Source: Macrobrachium rosenbergii
Taxonomy: Eukaryota; Arthropoda; Malacostraca; Decapoda; Palaemonidae
Reading direction: 5' to 3'
Length of the DNA stretch: 64,000 nucleotides
Assembly (NCBI RefSeq): GCF_040412425.1
Contig: NC_089782.1
Location: 45,053,822-45,117,821, forward strand
Part shown: positions 21,936 through 36,266 of the stretch, one piece after another
How the letters are laid out: each line of letters starts with the position of its first letter
How positions within the stretch are numbered: position 1 is the first letter of the stretch
Notes under the pieces: model-generated
The model's database searches: none
The model's input: the letters and a program-made list of their open reading frames with translations, nothing else
What the model was told of the DNA's origin: nothing
Program-made: the position numbers and the translations under genes

Positions 21936-22340
21936 TAATGTCATGTAATCCAGTCTATGTCTGTTCGATTGGAGGGAACTAAATGGCAGAGTTGCAGTTC
22001 GTTGATTTGTAAACAGGACTTGATATGTCAAGTATACTTAGATTCTGTTATTGTTTCTTTTAGGCTGTAGATTCTGGTTCTTTGTAGGATACTGTTAGGA
22101 ACTTTCATGGTCGTGAAACTAGATGTTTCACTTCGTATCCGGGCTTTTTATAATTAAATAATGAGCGGTTACAATGACATGGCTTTAGAATTAGTTATTT
22201 TTCAAAATGAAAATTGCCATGTTTTTCGTAGAGTCGACAATTTTCCTTTCCGCCTTTTAACTGAAGATTTGATAAGATAAGTAATTCACCCAAACTGAGG
22301 CGAGCCGTTGTCAAATTAGTCCTGTGGCTATCTTGTTTCA
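21936..22340. other. no gene seen
   Basis: AT-rich unique sequence, ending in a pyrimidine stretch CTATCTTGTTTCAG. Confidence 0.5.
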
Positions 22341-22341
22341 G

Positions 22342-22579
22342 GAAGCTGAATTACGTCAGATGATCACGAATCACTCGAGTCGAGATGCCTATTTTACCTC
22401 CCCACCTAAGGAATGGGTATCAGTCAGGTGACGACAAACACCCTAGCAGTGAGGAGGAGGAGGAGGAGGAAGAGGAGAAGGAGGAGGAGGAGGAGGAGGG
22501 GCACACTAGCATGCGGCGTACGTGCATGCGTGTGTTGCAACCCCTACCGAGGATGAATGGTCTCCGAGAGACTGGCTAG
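22342..22579 (+). CDS. candidate acidic ORF behind a splice-acceptor-like site (weak)
   Basis: TCTTGTTTCAG (ending 22341) precedes an ATG at 22385, opening a 64-codon frame MPILPPHLRNGYQSGDDKHP, then a glutamate run encoded by (GGA)n (22451-22500), then HTSMRRTCMRV and a stop. An alternative frame from the acceptor reads EAELRQMITNHSSRDAY and reaches a CAG-GTGACG donor at 22427. The glutamate run is pure microsatellite, and CCTAAGGAATGGGTATCAG resembles the SINE-B body, so I lean towards a chance frame. Confidence 0.15.
22451..22500 (+). repeat. (GGA)n microsatellite
   Basis: About 16 units with AGA interruptions. The only long GGA array on this strand; its complement type (TCC)n occurs at 38783. 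Confidence 0.95.
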
Positions 22580-23061
22580 GCTGTGTGATGTCAGTCGTTG
22601 CCTAGCAGTGATTGAGATAACCGTGTGTGTGTGTGTGTCCCTGTGCTTCACACAATTAAAGAAAGAGAGAGAGAGAGAGAGATGAAGAAAGATAAAGCTT
22701 TGTAATCGTGTTAATATATAGGTGATGGTGATAAAGATCATGCCATGTGTTCGTTGTTTCTAACGGTAAACGAGGGAAGTTCGTGTAAGCTGATCTTGTG
22801 CAGTTCCGTTTGATTGCAGCAATACGTTTGTGTATTCATTGTATTGTTTTGGTGTTTGATTGCGGCCACACGATCCTTTTGTGTTTACCTCCTTTTTTTT
22901 TTTTTTTTCTTGGAGAGAATATGTTCGACGTATCACGGACTGGGCTGATATTTCTTGAATCTTCAGTGACCTTGCTCTCTTCAAGGTTAGTGAATGTTGT
23001 TTTTTTTTTTTTTTTTGGCTAAGGCTTGGGGGAGTGTTGTTCTGTATTGAGTACAGATACT

Positions 23062-23064
<3 letters not shown>
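22580..23064. other. no gene seen; short simple repeats
   Basis: Holds (TG)n at 22622-22638, (GA)n at 22664-22682, a T-run near 22892-22908 and another at 23000-23016. Confidence 0.6.
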
Positions 23065-23129
<65 letters not shown>

Positions 23130-23300
23130 CTGTCACGTACAACTAACGATGCTTTGAATACGTTTACACTTGAGTCCCGTGAAAGGTCGTTTCATTGTTT
23201 CCGTTTGATTCATTTTGTTTCGGGTCTGGTTCTTTTCATATCCATTTTTCTCGATGACTGGGCCATGAGTGTTTTCAGAGTTATTATAAATAGATAACAA

Positions 23301-23383
<83 letters not shown>

Positions 23384-23389
23384 TCTCCC
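23065..23389 (+). repeat. two (CT)n microsatellites
   Basis: Arrays at 23065-23126 and 23303-23389. The second has a CCC break and ends CTCTCTCCCAG, a 3'-splice-site-like end. The 176 bp between them are unique. Confidence 0.95.
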
Positions 23390-23912
23390 AGTTTTTAATA
23401 TTATTAATGTCATTTTGTTTTACGACAATGAAGAATATTTTCTTCACGTATGCACATAAATATAAAATACACAATTTCTTGGCACTTTTTCAGAAAATAA
23501 TTTTTTATCCTTCATAAAAAGTGTAAATAAATTCTTCGTCTATTTATAAAATTGTTTAAAAGACATTTTTAATGTAAGAATACTGTATAACATTTCTTCC
23601 GTTAATATGCACGCTAAAGTATTCTTTTATTCTCTACTTCCTTTAACTTGTAGCTTTGGCATAACTCTCAGCGTAACAAGACCGCCATTGATTTACTGGG
23701 GTGAACATCCTGTTGTCACTAGGTCATGGGATCTACACATACCCCAGCCTTCCCATGGGGTTTGTTGCTTGTTATTCAAATTAAAATTCTTTGGGTTTTG
23801 TCAGTTTTGATAGTTTTTTAGATTTTATGATCATTCTCTTGGAACGTGCATGTATACGTGGTGAAAGCTAAATTACGAGTATATACGTTCAGTTTCATGT
23901 TCACACAAATAC

Positions 23913-23914
<2 letters not shown>
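23390..23914. other. no gene seen
   Basis: AT-rich unique sequence. The 67-codon frame at 23607-23810 has no recognisable product. Confidence 0.5.
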
Positions 23915-23992
<78 letters not shown>

Positions 23993-24086
23993 TATATTCC
24001 GGTTTTGGCCATGGTGTCCTTACTGGTATGTAGATGACGTTTCCCTGCTGGAGTAGCCATCGCTGTGATTGTCAGAAGAAATATAT

Positions 24087-24121
<35 letters not shown>

Positions 24122-24135
24122 ATATATATATATAT

Positions 24136-24200
<65 letters not shown>
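23915..24200. repeat. (TA)n arrays and (GA)n array
   Basis: (TA)n at 23915-23988, a 90-bp unique island, broken (TA)n at 24081-24135, then (GA)n at 24140-24200. Confidence 0.95.
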
Positions 24201-26301
<2,101 letters not shown>

Positions 26302-26397
26302 CATACATACATATATATGAGGGTAAGAAAAACTAGTCTTGATCGCTCTCCCAATCACGCCCTAGTTCTTCTAAAGGTTTGACTCATGCTTTATGCA

Positions 26398-26404
<7 letters not shown>

Positions 26405-26470
<66 letters not shown>

Positions 26471-26572
26471 TGACACTCCTTCCTCCACCGTGTTCAGTTG
26501 TCTTTCAGCTTTTTTCCATATCCACTGCAGCTTCAGAATTTTCGTCATTACTTACCTCGCATAAGGTAAACG

Positions 26573-26613
<41 letters not shown>
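26405..26613. repeat. (CT)n-(AC)n and (GA)n arrays facing each other
   Basis: (CT)n at 26405-26458 running into ACACAC to 26470, and (GA)n at 26577-26613. The CT and GA arrays are complementary and 118 bp apart. Confidence 0.95.
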
Positions 26614-26616
<3 letters not shown>

Positions 26617-28012
26617 GGTGGCTGATGGAAGGTAGGTTTCCGGAGGGGGGTGTCGGGGGAAGGGGAGGAATGAGAGGTTAATGGAGGAGGAGTGGAATCG
26701 AGGAACGGAGAGTTCATGTGATGGTGTCTGAATCCGCAGCAGCAGCGGATCCCCATGATAGTTCTCAAGGTTATCGTCTCCTGTTGCTATTGTTTTGGTT
26801 GATGCTCTTCCTTGATTTTTAATCTTCTGCTTATCATTATTTTTTTACTTCCACTACATTTGCGTAGTTTTACTCTTTTTGGTTTTGGATATTGTTTATT
26901 TATTCATTTATAGTTTGTATGTGTGTTCGGTTTGGTTTCAGTTTATTGTGCTGCCGACTTCTTGTTACTGTACTCGTTCGTGTGAGAGGGAAAGAGAGGC
27001 GGCTAACTCCTATGGTCTCCCAACTGAGCAAGGCAGCTGCTAGCCCCAGGTCGTTTAGATCTATATGATAATTAGATTGTGGACTTCGACCAACCCGCTT
27101 TATGTGAGCAGCATGCAAGCACGAAGGCACTTCAATTATTATTTTTCCGTCTTCGTGTTATATTCAAGACCCCGTATCATAATATGACGTTCTTTAATTC
27201 TGAAGGTCAAAGACATTGTCCCCACACGAAAGAGAGGAACTAACTCTCTCTCTCTCTCGCTCTCCCTTTCTCTCTCCGACGCAGTGAATAAGTTTTCCGG
27301 GAAATGAGGTTAGCCGTTGAAGGTCTTGGGGTCGTGTGGAAGGGGTCGGCATTATTACATCTTCTCCCTGTTCCTGGAAAGGCTTCTGTAACAGGATACG
27401 TCATGAATGTTTGAGGACGTCATTATGTAACGTCTCACTTGTGTTATTACCGGCTTTCTAGTAACACGGGTTTCTTTCTTTTTTCGGGGATTAGTGTTTC
27501 GGCATAAAATGGCAGGATTAATCCTTTAAATGGTTTTCTTAGCGGAAACGTTTGGAGATTATTCGCTTGATTTGTCGCAGAAAAATATTTTCCATTTTCG
27601 GCATTTTTAACAGGTTGTTAAAAGACAAAATGAAATGTTTTCGAAGTTCGGACTTTCTTTTTACGAAGTTTAATAGTGTATTTTACTGCGTTTTCATTAT
27701 TGAGCGATAAGTAGCTTTTTATGTATTCTTGGAAAGAATTATTTATGTCCTTTAAAGGAATAACATTTTCTTAACAAAAATCCCTTGTGTTACGTCTTGT
27801 TGCTGAGAATTGCAGGTTCCTTGCAAATATGTTTATTTTTGTGTAAAATGAGAAAATAATTTTGATTGTGTACTGACATTTACTTACCAGAACAGCAACG
27901 TGCGGTGCTTGTATTTCAATAAATTTGAGGTTCGCGGCTGAAAGTCGGTTTGTTATACAGAAATCCAGCAGAGAATTGAACGAAATTTTTGGGAGACAAT
28001 AGTTTGAAGTTT
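26614..28012. other. no gene seen
   Basis: A G-rich, purine-rich patch lies at 26620-26700 and a loose CT-rich tract at 27243-27277. The minus-strand frame at 26900-27130 (76 codons) has no recognisable product. Confidence 0.5.
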
Positions 28013-28184
28013 ATAAAGAAATGAACCCCACCAAAGCAATTCTTAAAGAATACCGGGAAAATCACCCTCACGGTAAAAGGAATGAACATCGTCACAATAA
28101 AGAAATGAACCCCATCAAAGCAATTCTTAAAGAATACCGGGAAAATCACCTTCACGGTAAAAGCAATGAACATCGTCACAGTAG
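28013..28184 (+). repeat. 84-bp tandem duplication, two copies, in-frame
   Basis: Copy one starts ATAAAGAAATGAACCCC at 28013 and copy two at 28097, exactly 84 bp apart, with five or so substitutions. Since 84 is 28 codons, a plus-strand frame (28021-28221) reads two repeats of the pattern MNPxKAILKEYRENHxHGKx followed by NEHRH, and the minus strand (27916-28203) also stays open. Most substitutions would change the amino acid, so there is no sign of protein selection. No family recognised. Confidence 0.85.
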
Positions 28185-28382
28185 TTCTGGGGAACCGGTA
28201 CATTTTATCCTACTTGCTTAACGGGTTACCCCCTCCCCATACCCCATCCGGCCCCTCTCCTACGGGATTAAAGAAGTAGCATTTGCCTTCGTCCTTTAGA
28301 GAGTGAAGTAAGCGCTTGCCTCAACAATTTATACACCCGTGCTAGTCCCAAGACCAGACATTCACATAGAGGGGTTAGTGAT

Positions 28383-28640
28383 GTGTAGGCATTACTTAGG
28401 TTCTTTGCAGCGTCCCTTCGGCCCCTAGCTGCAACCCCTTTCATTTCTTTTACTGTATATTCTCTTTCTTATATCTTTTTTCCACCCTCGCCAATCAGTT
28501 GTTTCATAGTGCAACTGTGAGGTTTTCCTCCTGTTACACCTTCCAAATCTTTCTGCTCTCAGTTTCCCTTTCAGCGCTGAATGACCTCATAGGTCCCAGC
28601 GCTTGCGCTTTGGCCTTAATACTATCTTCCATTCCAAGAC
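28383..28640 (+). repeat. dispersed repeat D, copy 2
   Basis: Same orientation as 2035-2336 and about 80% similar by eye, with TAGGCATTACTTAGG, GCAGCGTCCCTTCGGCCCC and GCTGAATGACCTCATAGGTC. It keeps a hairpin-forming CAGCGCTGAATG...CCCAGCGCTTGC pair. About 90 bp of the left flank matching copy 1 is missing or diverged. Confidence 0.75.
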
Positions 28641-28850
28641 CAGACGCTAGTGGAGGATTATATTGTAGTTAAGCAGTGACGTATCAATTTTGTGAGAGAC
28701 CAAGCGTTGCTGAAACTTGCAACAATTCTTAGCGGTTTGTTGTAAGTCCCTAAGTAAGTAACAACGTATGTTATGCTTGGTTCCTTTTTTGCGAGCCTAG
28801 ATCAGCTCCTTTTTTGTTGAGTATTGGAATTAGTTTGCTTTTTTATCATG

Positions 28851-28852
<2 letters not shown>

Positions 28853-28907
<55 letters not shown>

Positions 28908-29089
28908 GAGGCAGATGTTGCCCATTGTGTGTTGAGAAGTGCCAGGGACTTTGGTATCAGGTCGGAATGATTTATTTTATGATTATTCTGAAATGTTGAC
29001 GCGTAGGATTAGGGGAGACAGGCGACCCTAATTCGTAGGGCGATATGGATGATGATAAATTTACCCTAGCTTTTGGTGACTTCTTCAGG

Positions 29090-29153
<64 letters not shown>
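28853..29153 (+). repeat. two (CT)n microsatellites
   Basis: Arrays at 28853-28905 and 29091-29153. The second ends in CTCAG followed by TACAATGG, an acceptor-like end with an ATG four bases later. Confidence 0.95.
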
Positions 29154-29155
<2 letters not shown>

Positions 29156-29156
<1 letters not shown>

Positions 29157-29624
29157 ACAATGGCAGTCCTTGTTCGCGAACTGTCCTCTCAGGAATGCAT
29201 AGATTGCTCGGTTCAGTAATAGGATTCTCTATCCCTTCCTTAAGCTTGAATTTATTTCCTTGTTTGGTTTATATCTTTAGCAGTAGAACATATCTGTCCT
29301 TGTAATCAGCATCAGATCCGTTTCCGTCGTGCATTTACTTTGAAATTCCTTCAGTTTCGTTTGCAGATGACAAGTAATTATTGTGATGCAGAGTAACAGA
29401 ATTCCTCATCATTCAGTCAACCCTTCATGTCTTGACGTGTGACTTTGGCTTCAATGTGAAAAAATCACTTGCTTATATAGGTTGCGTATTTGACTTACAG
29501 GTCATGGTCCTTCACTCTGCGTTATTACTGATGTTTTCTTTCCTTTTACGGCTTTCCTTTGTTCGTTCTTCGACGTAAATACACCGCTGACACCTTTCAT
29601 GCGCTAATGTGTAAACTCAGCCCA

Positions 29625-29628
<4 letters not shown>
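29156..29628. other. no gene seen
   Basis: Mixed sequence. A frame continuing from the CT array (to 29305) is an extension of the serine-leucine repeat. Confidence 0.5.

Positions 29629-29664
<36 letters not shown>
29629..29664 (+). repeat. (CT)n microsatellite abutting SINE-A
   Basis: About 18 units ending CTCTAG exactly where the SINE-A head starts. Confidence 0.95.
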
Positions 29665-29665
<1 letters not shown>

Positions 29666-29942
29666 GTTCCTCATTGGACGGGTCGGTATCTTTCTCGGCC
29701 AGCACTCTGCTGAGCCTGCTTTCGATTCTCCGGCCGGCCAATGAAGAATTAGAGGAATTAATTTCTGGTGATAGAAATTCATTTCTCGTTATAATGTGGT
29801 TCGGATTCCACAATAAGCTGTAGGTCCCGTTGCTAGGTAACCAATTGGTTCTTAGCCACGTAAAATAAGTCTAATCCTTCGGGCCAGCCCTAGGAGAGCT
29901 GTTAATCAGCTCAGTGGTCTGGCTAAACTGAGGTATACTTAA
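29665..29942 (+). mobile_element. SINE-A, tRNA-derived SINE-like element, copy 1
   Basis: The head CCTCATTGGACGGGTCGGTA resembles a tRNA A box region, and GCTTTCGATTCTCC lies where a B box should be. The conserved body has AATTTCTGGTGATAGAAATT, GGTTCGGATTCCACAATAAG, CCCGTTGCTAGGTAACCAAT, GGCTAAACTGAGG and a hairpin GAGCTG-TTAAT-CAGCTC. The tail is GGTATACTTAA. Other copies lie at 32585-32854 (minus), 50113-50366 (plus) and 57595-57852 (minus). (CT)n arrays flank it on both sides. Confidence 0.8.

Positions 29943-29944
<2 letters not shown>

Positions 29945-29981
<37 letters not shown>
29945..29981 (+). repeat. (CT)n microsatellite after SINE-A
   Basis: About 18 units, two bases after the SINE tail, ending in CAG. 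With the array on the other side it looks like one CT tract split by the insertion. Confidence 0.9.
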
Positions 29982-29983
<2 letters not shown>

Positions 29984-30833
29984 GTTTTTGTAGAGACCGT
30001 TGTGTTTTCATTAATTAATCTTCGATTTTGGTTTAGAGGCCAGATTACAAAGCGAATGTATGACGTAATTTCCTATTCAGGCAGATGACACCCATTTGAA
30101 CTTTTTTGTTTTCCAAAGAGTAGAGAGCACCTGTCTGTATCAGGTACCCTTTTTAAGCTTTCTAATTATCTCAGGCGTCATAATAGATTAACTGTAGCGG
30201 TGGAAAGTCAATTACTAAGAAAGCACGCTCGACGTGTGCACATGCCCATGACACCACCATCCATACTTAGACTCGGAGTTGAATAAATCCTCCCGGAATG
30301 ACACTTAACGCTGGCTGACATACAGTCGTGATATATAAATTGGACTAGAAAAGACGCATAGGCTATGTACGTGAAAGACGGAGGTGAGAACGTGCCATGG
30401 AACATCCAGATTTAAGAGAGTCTCTCGAATGCATCGCGAGAAGACTTATATGAACTGCCTGTTTACGAGATTATTGTGTCACTCCGTATACAGAAATTGG
30501 GCGAGGGAAAAAAAATGTGGTGTTGCATTTCCTGGTGAATCTCCCCCGGGTGGTGGTGGTGTTGTTGATGTTTTGTATGCATTTGTAAGGCTTGTTTTGC
30601 TGCTGGCATGTAAACATCCTGGTCTTGTCACTTCCTATTTGCATACGTACTTTGGAAGGTGCGCTGCTTACGTATTTTCCACAGAAAATAAATCCGTATG
30701 TTTTTAACTCGGCCGTTTTCACCGTATCTCGAATAAGTGACAGTTGTCAAATTTGTGTTTTGCGATCATTTCTTAACTTGCCTTGTGTGTGTTCTTTTCT
30801 TTATTTTTTCAGTTTTGTAGGCTCACAGTGTTA

Positions 30834-30834
<1 letters not shown>
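29982..30834. other. no gene seen
   Basis: Unique sequence. Frames at 30208-30405 (minus), 30384-30707 (plus) and 30471-30722 (minus) overlap each other and match nothing known. Confidence 0.5.

Positions 30835-30885
<51 letters not shown>
30835..30885 (+). repeat. (ATT)n microsatellite
   Basis: About 17 units. Unlike the arrays at 2.6-3.9 kb, no palindrome is next to it. Confidence 0.95.
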
Positions 30886-30996
30886 GATCAGTTTATTGTA
30901 CTCTTTAGTTGAAATTAAGTGTTTATTACTCTTAGCTCACACTGCCAAAGGCCATTTGACTTATAAGCAAGTATTCCCATATATTTATACACATAT

Positions 30997-31213
<217 letters not shown>

Positions 31214-31404
31214 GAGAGGGGAGAGAGAGATGTTAGGAGAGCTGGCGAGCCTACTTAAAATCTGCCAGAAACACATCATAGTGCCCCTGCCATTTTTGAG
31301 TAAATGTTTGCGAAGGAAATAAGGTGGCGAGAAGGTGCTAATTGCAGTGTTGCAGTTGGCTCCAGCGCACGCTTTTGTAGAGGGATGGCGAGCCGTTAGA
31401 CTGA

Positions 31405-31406
<2 letters not shown>

Positions 31407-31453
<47 letters not shown>
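31407..31453 (+). repeat. (AC)n microsatellite
   Basis: About 23 units. The following GATGGTGCAGTGGTCAGGCT looks like a lone tRNA A box. Confidence 0.95.
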
Positions 31454-31455
<2 letters not shown>

Positions 31456-32584
31456 TAAAAGAGACTGGTCGGGATGGTGCAGTGGTCAGGCTCATTTGTG
31501 GGTCGGTTTTGATTTGTGATTTCTTTTCTCCTGAACGGATGTGGTTTTATTGTTCGTTTTTGTTTTTTGTTTTTTTCTTCTCGGCTCTAGCTGTTTCTGT
31601 GGGGGTTTTCATGTTTTTGATGGTGTTTTTTTTTCGGGTTTTGCCAAGTCAGGATTTTTATTCATGTTTGTTTATTAAAGTGAACTCGTTGTTCTTGCTG
31701 TTGAGTTTCTTGTACTTATGCAACATTTGTTGATTTGAGAGAGGGTAGTCTTCTGTATTTTTATTTCCTAAATATATTAGATTTTTCCTTTTCCTTTTCC
31801 TCCTCCATCTGTTGACATTTATATCATTTAAGAATAAAGACCAATTACGTTCTGTAAGGATGAAGATAAAATAAGACCCTCTTCTCGAATGGAAATCTTT
31901 GTACAGTGTTAAAAATACACTTGAGAGCCTTAAGCTTAATAAGGACTACAGTCCTCAACATCAGAGGGACTGGAACCAGATGATTTATGTCAGGTTCCTG
32001 CTTGATCTTCTGACAACTTGCCCAGTCTAGTTTGTTGCGGTTATGGCTCCCAATTGCTGCTCAGTGGGGGGGCTTTAATCCTTAGGGTGTGTCACGAAGG
32101 CCAAGAACAAGTCTGGATTAATAGCTCTTCTTACGAACCTTAAGAGCTTTGTTTTTCTAAGAGCATGGCTGGCGGTTATCTTATCTAAATTATTAGAAGA
32201 CTTGTTTTATAGCCACTGTTAGTATTGAGTTGAGTATGACGCCTTCCGCAACCCGAAGGCGCTTTACATCATTGCATTTGTATGAAAGTTTATTGCCCGT
32301 AAAATTTATTCTCTGTTTAAGTTCTTTTCAATATGCAGCCATCATGGTTTCTATTATTAACATTAACAGTTTTTTTCTGCTCCCGCTGCGTTTTTCGAGA
32401 TTTCTCCCGGTCTCCCTGACTTAAAAAAAAAATCGCAGTTGTTATAATTGGTAATGTGCACTCCGGTTTCGTCTATTTCCTTTATTTTCCCAATCTTGTT
32501 ATTACAAAGGGATTTGTGGAAAGTATCGGCCAAATAAAGTAAAAATGTATGTTGTTTGCCTCTTAAGATTTGTTAGTTAAGTTT
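31454..32584. other. no gene seen
   Basis: T-rich (31500-31700), then mixed unique sequence. The hydrophobic frame at 31335-31733 results from T-richness. Confidence 0.5.
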
Positions 32585-32854
32585 ACCTTAGTTTAACCAG
32601 ACCACTGAGCTGATTAACAGCTCTCCTAGGGCTGGCCAGAAGGATTAGATTTATTTTACGTGGCTAAGAACCAGTCGGTTACCTAGCAACGGGACCTACA
32701 GCTTATTGTGGAATCCGAACCACTTTATAACGAGAAATGAATTTCTATCACCAGAAATAAATTCCTCTAATTCTTCATTGGCCGGTCGGAGAATCGAACG
32801 CGGGACCAGCAAAGTGCTAGCTGAGAATGTTACCCACCCATCCAATGAGGAACT
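32585..32854 (-). mobile_element. SINE-A, copy 2
   Basis: Full-length and reversed. The tail end (GTTTACCTTAGTTTAACCAG) is at the left and the head (CATCCAATGAGGAACTC) at the right. In its own direction the head reads GAGTTCCTCATTGGATGGGT, and the B-box-like string is CGCGTTCGATTCTCC, better preserved than in copy 1. No CT tract is attached at its head. Confidence 0.8.
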
Positions 32855-33209
32855 CTGTATGAGGGGTAATATAAAACAATTAATGAAGGTCGTTATAAAG
32901 AATGAAGATAAAATATATAGATTACATGCGGAGAAGATGAATTCTAATTTACTACGATAGAGTAACTTTATTATTTTCTCTACTCCTGTTAACTGCTTTA
33001 TTTTTTCGCTATCTTATTGTTAAATACTTCTTTCTTTTTTGAGAGCGTTGTCCAGGAACCAAATAATGAGATTGGGACTGGCTGCGGTGAAAGAACTTCC
33101 CAACCAAATCATGCTGTCAGTAACATCCAATCGTCTGTGATGTTACCCATTCATTGTGTTGATTTCAGGCCCAGTTATGCTCACCGGTACATAAACGGTA
33201 TTCAAGCTG

Positions 33210-33214
<5 letters not shown>
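32855..33214. other. no gene seen
   Basis: AT-rich unique sequence. Confidence 0.5.

Positions 33215-33303
<89 letters not shown>
33215..33303. repeat. (TA)n microsatellite
   Basis: About 44 units. A second short TA run lies at 33427-33450. Confidence 0.95.
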
Positions 33304-33305
<2 letters not shown>

Positions 33306-34413
33306 TATTACCCGTATGAGTATTCAGTAAGACAGGATGGCTTAGATTCAGATTCTGTAATGTATTTGCGCTTAAATGCATGTGGTGAATGCATGTATTA
33401 TGTATGCATATATGTATATACTGTATATATTATATATATATATATATATACATATATATATGTGTGTATACTTACATACACCACATATGCATTTGTATGT
33501 GAATGCTTTGTTTATAAAGCGTAGTGAGAATAGGGATGACAGCCATTATTCATGTCAAAACATTCAAGAGTGTGATGTCTCCTAAATGAACGTCGTAGCA
33601 ACTTTACATTATAATAGATGATGACGTCAGAGAAACTGGCGTGGTGAAATATAACACTTGAATCCTGGGAAATCATTTCTGAAGTTTATTTTACGTGCAG
33701 AATTAGTTATGTTGAAACGAGCTGGCTCGCAAGAAGAAGCACCACCCCTTGCTATTGTGAATGCGGAGAACATTTGTTTTTAAAGCCTTAAATAATTAAA
33801 TTAAGGTGGTCACCATTCCTCTTTCCTTTTCATTCTTCGCTCCCGTGACGTCATAAGACTTTTTTTTTTTACGGAACTGTGGCAACGTGAATTGCGAAGT
33901 ACGTCTATAATTAAGTTTGTTTCTCCCGTAGACTTGATTTGCTGAAGTTTCTTCATCATCAGCAGCAACATTTTCATGATCTTTATTTATTAATATGTTA
34001 TTTCTGCTGCCGAAATAGGGTGACTGCATTTTTCCCACCGATTGTCTGTCTGTCTGTCTCACTCACACTGTCATGGCAGATCCTGCTACCCTAATGATGG
34101 GATTTCATTCCAACTTGGTTTAGTGGTAGATCATCATTCTTAGAATTGTTTTTTTTTTTATCAAGAAAGTATGAATCCAAATACCATATATTCTTTACGC
34201 AGCTTGACCATGGTCGTAACTGTTAACCTATAAGTAGAATAGAGACTTCATATTTAGCATGACACCAAAGTTGATGACTTGGTAACGTTAACCATGACCT
34301 TCGTACCCAGAACAACACCAACGGTGGCACTCTTGTTTCACAACCACATTTTGTGTTTTGAAGAAAGAAAAAAACAATTAGACGCTAACGGTGGGGGAGG
34401 GTCGGTAGGAGTA

Positions 34414-34415
<2 letters not shown>
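33304..34415. other. no gene seen
   Basis: Unique sequence with T-runs near 33861 and 34150 and a short GTCT run at 34047-34058. Short frames only. Confidence 0.5.

Positions 34416-34471
<56 letters not shown>
34416..34471 (+). repeat. (ATT)n microsatellite
   Basis: About 18 units after a G-rich word (GGTGGGGGAGGGTCGG). Confidence 0.95.
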
Positions 34472-34474
<3 letters not shown>

Positions 34475-34639
34475 AATATAATCCAATCATACGGAATGAG
34501 CTAAAAAAGGTGGCCATTAATTTACCAAGACACTCTTCGCCGAATGGTGTGCCCAGGTGTGAAGAAAGTGGAAAACAGAATGAAGAGAAGAATTAAGTGT
34601 TTACCTTATGTTCGCCTTCCTCCTTGAACACAATAGCAT

Positions 34640-34880
34640 ACAAGGATGATGGTACAAGGAGGTGTGGGCAAGGGACGGGTGGTGGTCGTGCCCATAGGGT
34701 GTGGGTGGTAGGGCGTGATCTGGTGCATTGTTGGCAGTGTTCGACCCGCCCAGATGCCAAGTGTACAGTGGCGATGACGCAAGGCGTAGTCTCCTCCCAT
34801 TTTGTCCACCATTTCACGCCCACTTTTGGCCCTTTTTTTTCCCACCCGCTGGTGAGGACACACGGAGCTCTTGAGTTTTC
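34640..34880. other. GC-rich patch, function unknown
   Basis: Clearly richer in G and C than its surroundings, with GGTGTGGGCAAGGGACGGGT and GGTGTGGGTGGTAGGGCG on the plus strand. Both strands stay open for over 70 codons (34597-34823 and 34606-34863 minus, 34597-35106 plus), a consequence of low AT content. No domain recognised. It could be an exon or a regulatory patch, but nothing decides it. Confidence 0.35.
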
Positions 34881-34911
34881 CAGTTGGGCAATACCATATA
34901 ACGTTAAAATG

Positions 34912-34915
<4 letters not shown>

Positions 34916-34966
<51 letters not shown>

Positions 34967-34998
34967 TTGAAGACTGCCTCTTATACTTTGTTGTTAGG

Positions 34999-35063
<65 letters not shown>
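34916..35063. repeat. (GA)n and (CT)n arrays facing each other
   Basis: (GA)n at 34916-34961 and (CT)n at 35001-35063, only 39 bp apart and complementary, so the pair forms a potential stem of over 45 bp. The CT array ends in TTAG. Confidence 0.95.
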
Positions 35064-35065
<2 letters not shown>

Positions 35066-36192
35066 GTCAAAGGGCAAGACATCAAGAAACATATTGTTTT
35101 CTCTAAAAAACAAAATGACAAATAAGTTGTTTATTTTTGTTATTTGTTAAAACAGTCAACATTCTCGTAATCAACCTCTTGAGCAGCAGTACCTTTTTAT
35201 GTAATGACATTACGGTTATGTCAAATCATATATGTATTCATGTTGCATGTCCTCTGATAAAAAATAAAATATTTGCCAGTAGTCATGAAATTGTTAACAT
35301 TTTTGTTAGGCTTCCGTTACGCTCCCCTGTGTAGACTGACAGCCTGATACCTTGGTTATACAAAATACCAATCATCTTGACTAGCTACAGTTTACAGGAG
35401 AAAATCGTACTTCCTTTTTTCCCTTTTTCTCAGAAGCTTTATTTTCGTCAAAGGTATTAAGAACAACAGAATGACTTGGGAATTGGAATTGGTAGATGTA
35501 CATATAAAAGGGCCACATAGGTACATTTGCAATATAGTCTTTCAGGCATAAGATTTACCTGGAGTTGCTCAGAACGCATAAGATTTACCTAGAGTTGTGC
35601 AGAACCAGGAAGTAGAGTAAAAAAAGTACGAGTACATGTAGCCCATTTCACAACGTGGACGTCTGGCCCGACGATTTCGTAGCGCTGACTGTCTGTCTGA
35701 CGCTGATGGGTAGAAGCGTGGCTAGACGCTTAATTGGACATGGCACGCCCCACTGGGACTCTAAACATTTCGTTCTCAGGGCAGAGGCTAAAGTTGGCAT
35801 CCCGCGTTTTGTATTCCAGATGAAAAAATGGGCCGTTTATTTTTTCCTGTGTGGAGTAATTTACTAACGTATTATGTATCCGAAGTATTGAGATTCAAGA
35901 AAACCATGCTTGTAGATTAGTTATCAGATCCAGAATAGCATTATGGGGATTTGTTCGAACTTTTGCTTTTAAGCCTGAATTTTGAGAATTTGTTGAAAGT
36001 ATAGGATAAAATAGTAGATACCGAGGATTGTGTTATACGGAACATTTGGAAGACTAGAACTCGTCATTTATTAAGCTTGAGTATTTGCCTATAGATAGCG
36101 AAGGGAACTAATTACATTTAACCGCGCGCACTGGGAAATGTCTGTTTCTTAGACCGTTCAAGCAAGATACTGCAAGAGACAGCATCAGGTAC

Positions 36193-36195
<3 letters not shown>
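35064..36195. other. no gene seen; one 30-bp duplication
   Basis: GCATAAGATTTACCT and AGAGTTG.GCAGAAC are repeated at 35546-35575 and 35576-35605. The frame at 35655-35867 (70 codons) has no recognisable product. Confidence 0.55.

Positions 36196-36262
<67 letters not shown>
36196..36262 (+). repeat. (GA)n microsatellite
   Basis: About 33 units. On the minus strand it reads (CT)n-GCAG, an acceptor-like end. Confidence 0.95.

Positions 36263-36266
<4 letters not shown>

Noticed and set aside
31470..31500. GGATGGTGCAGTGGTCAGGC, resembling a tRNA A box
   Set aside because: No B box at the expected distance and no body shared with SINE-A or SINE-B.
34597..35106. 169-codon plus frame in the GC-rich patch
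   Set aside because: The second half is (GA)n and (CT)n. The first half is open on both strands because of local GC richness, and no domain or splice signals stand out.
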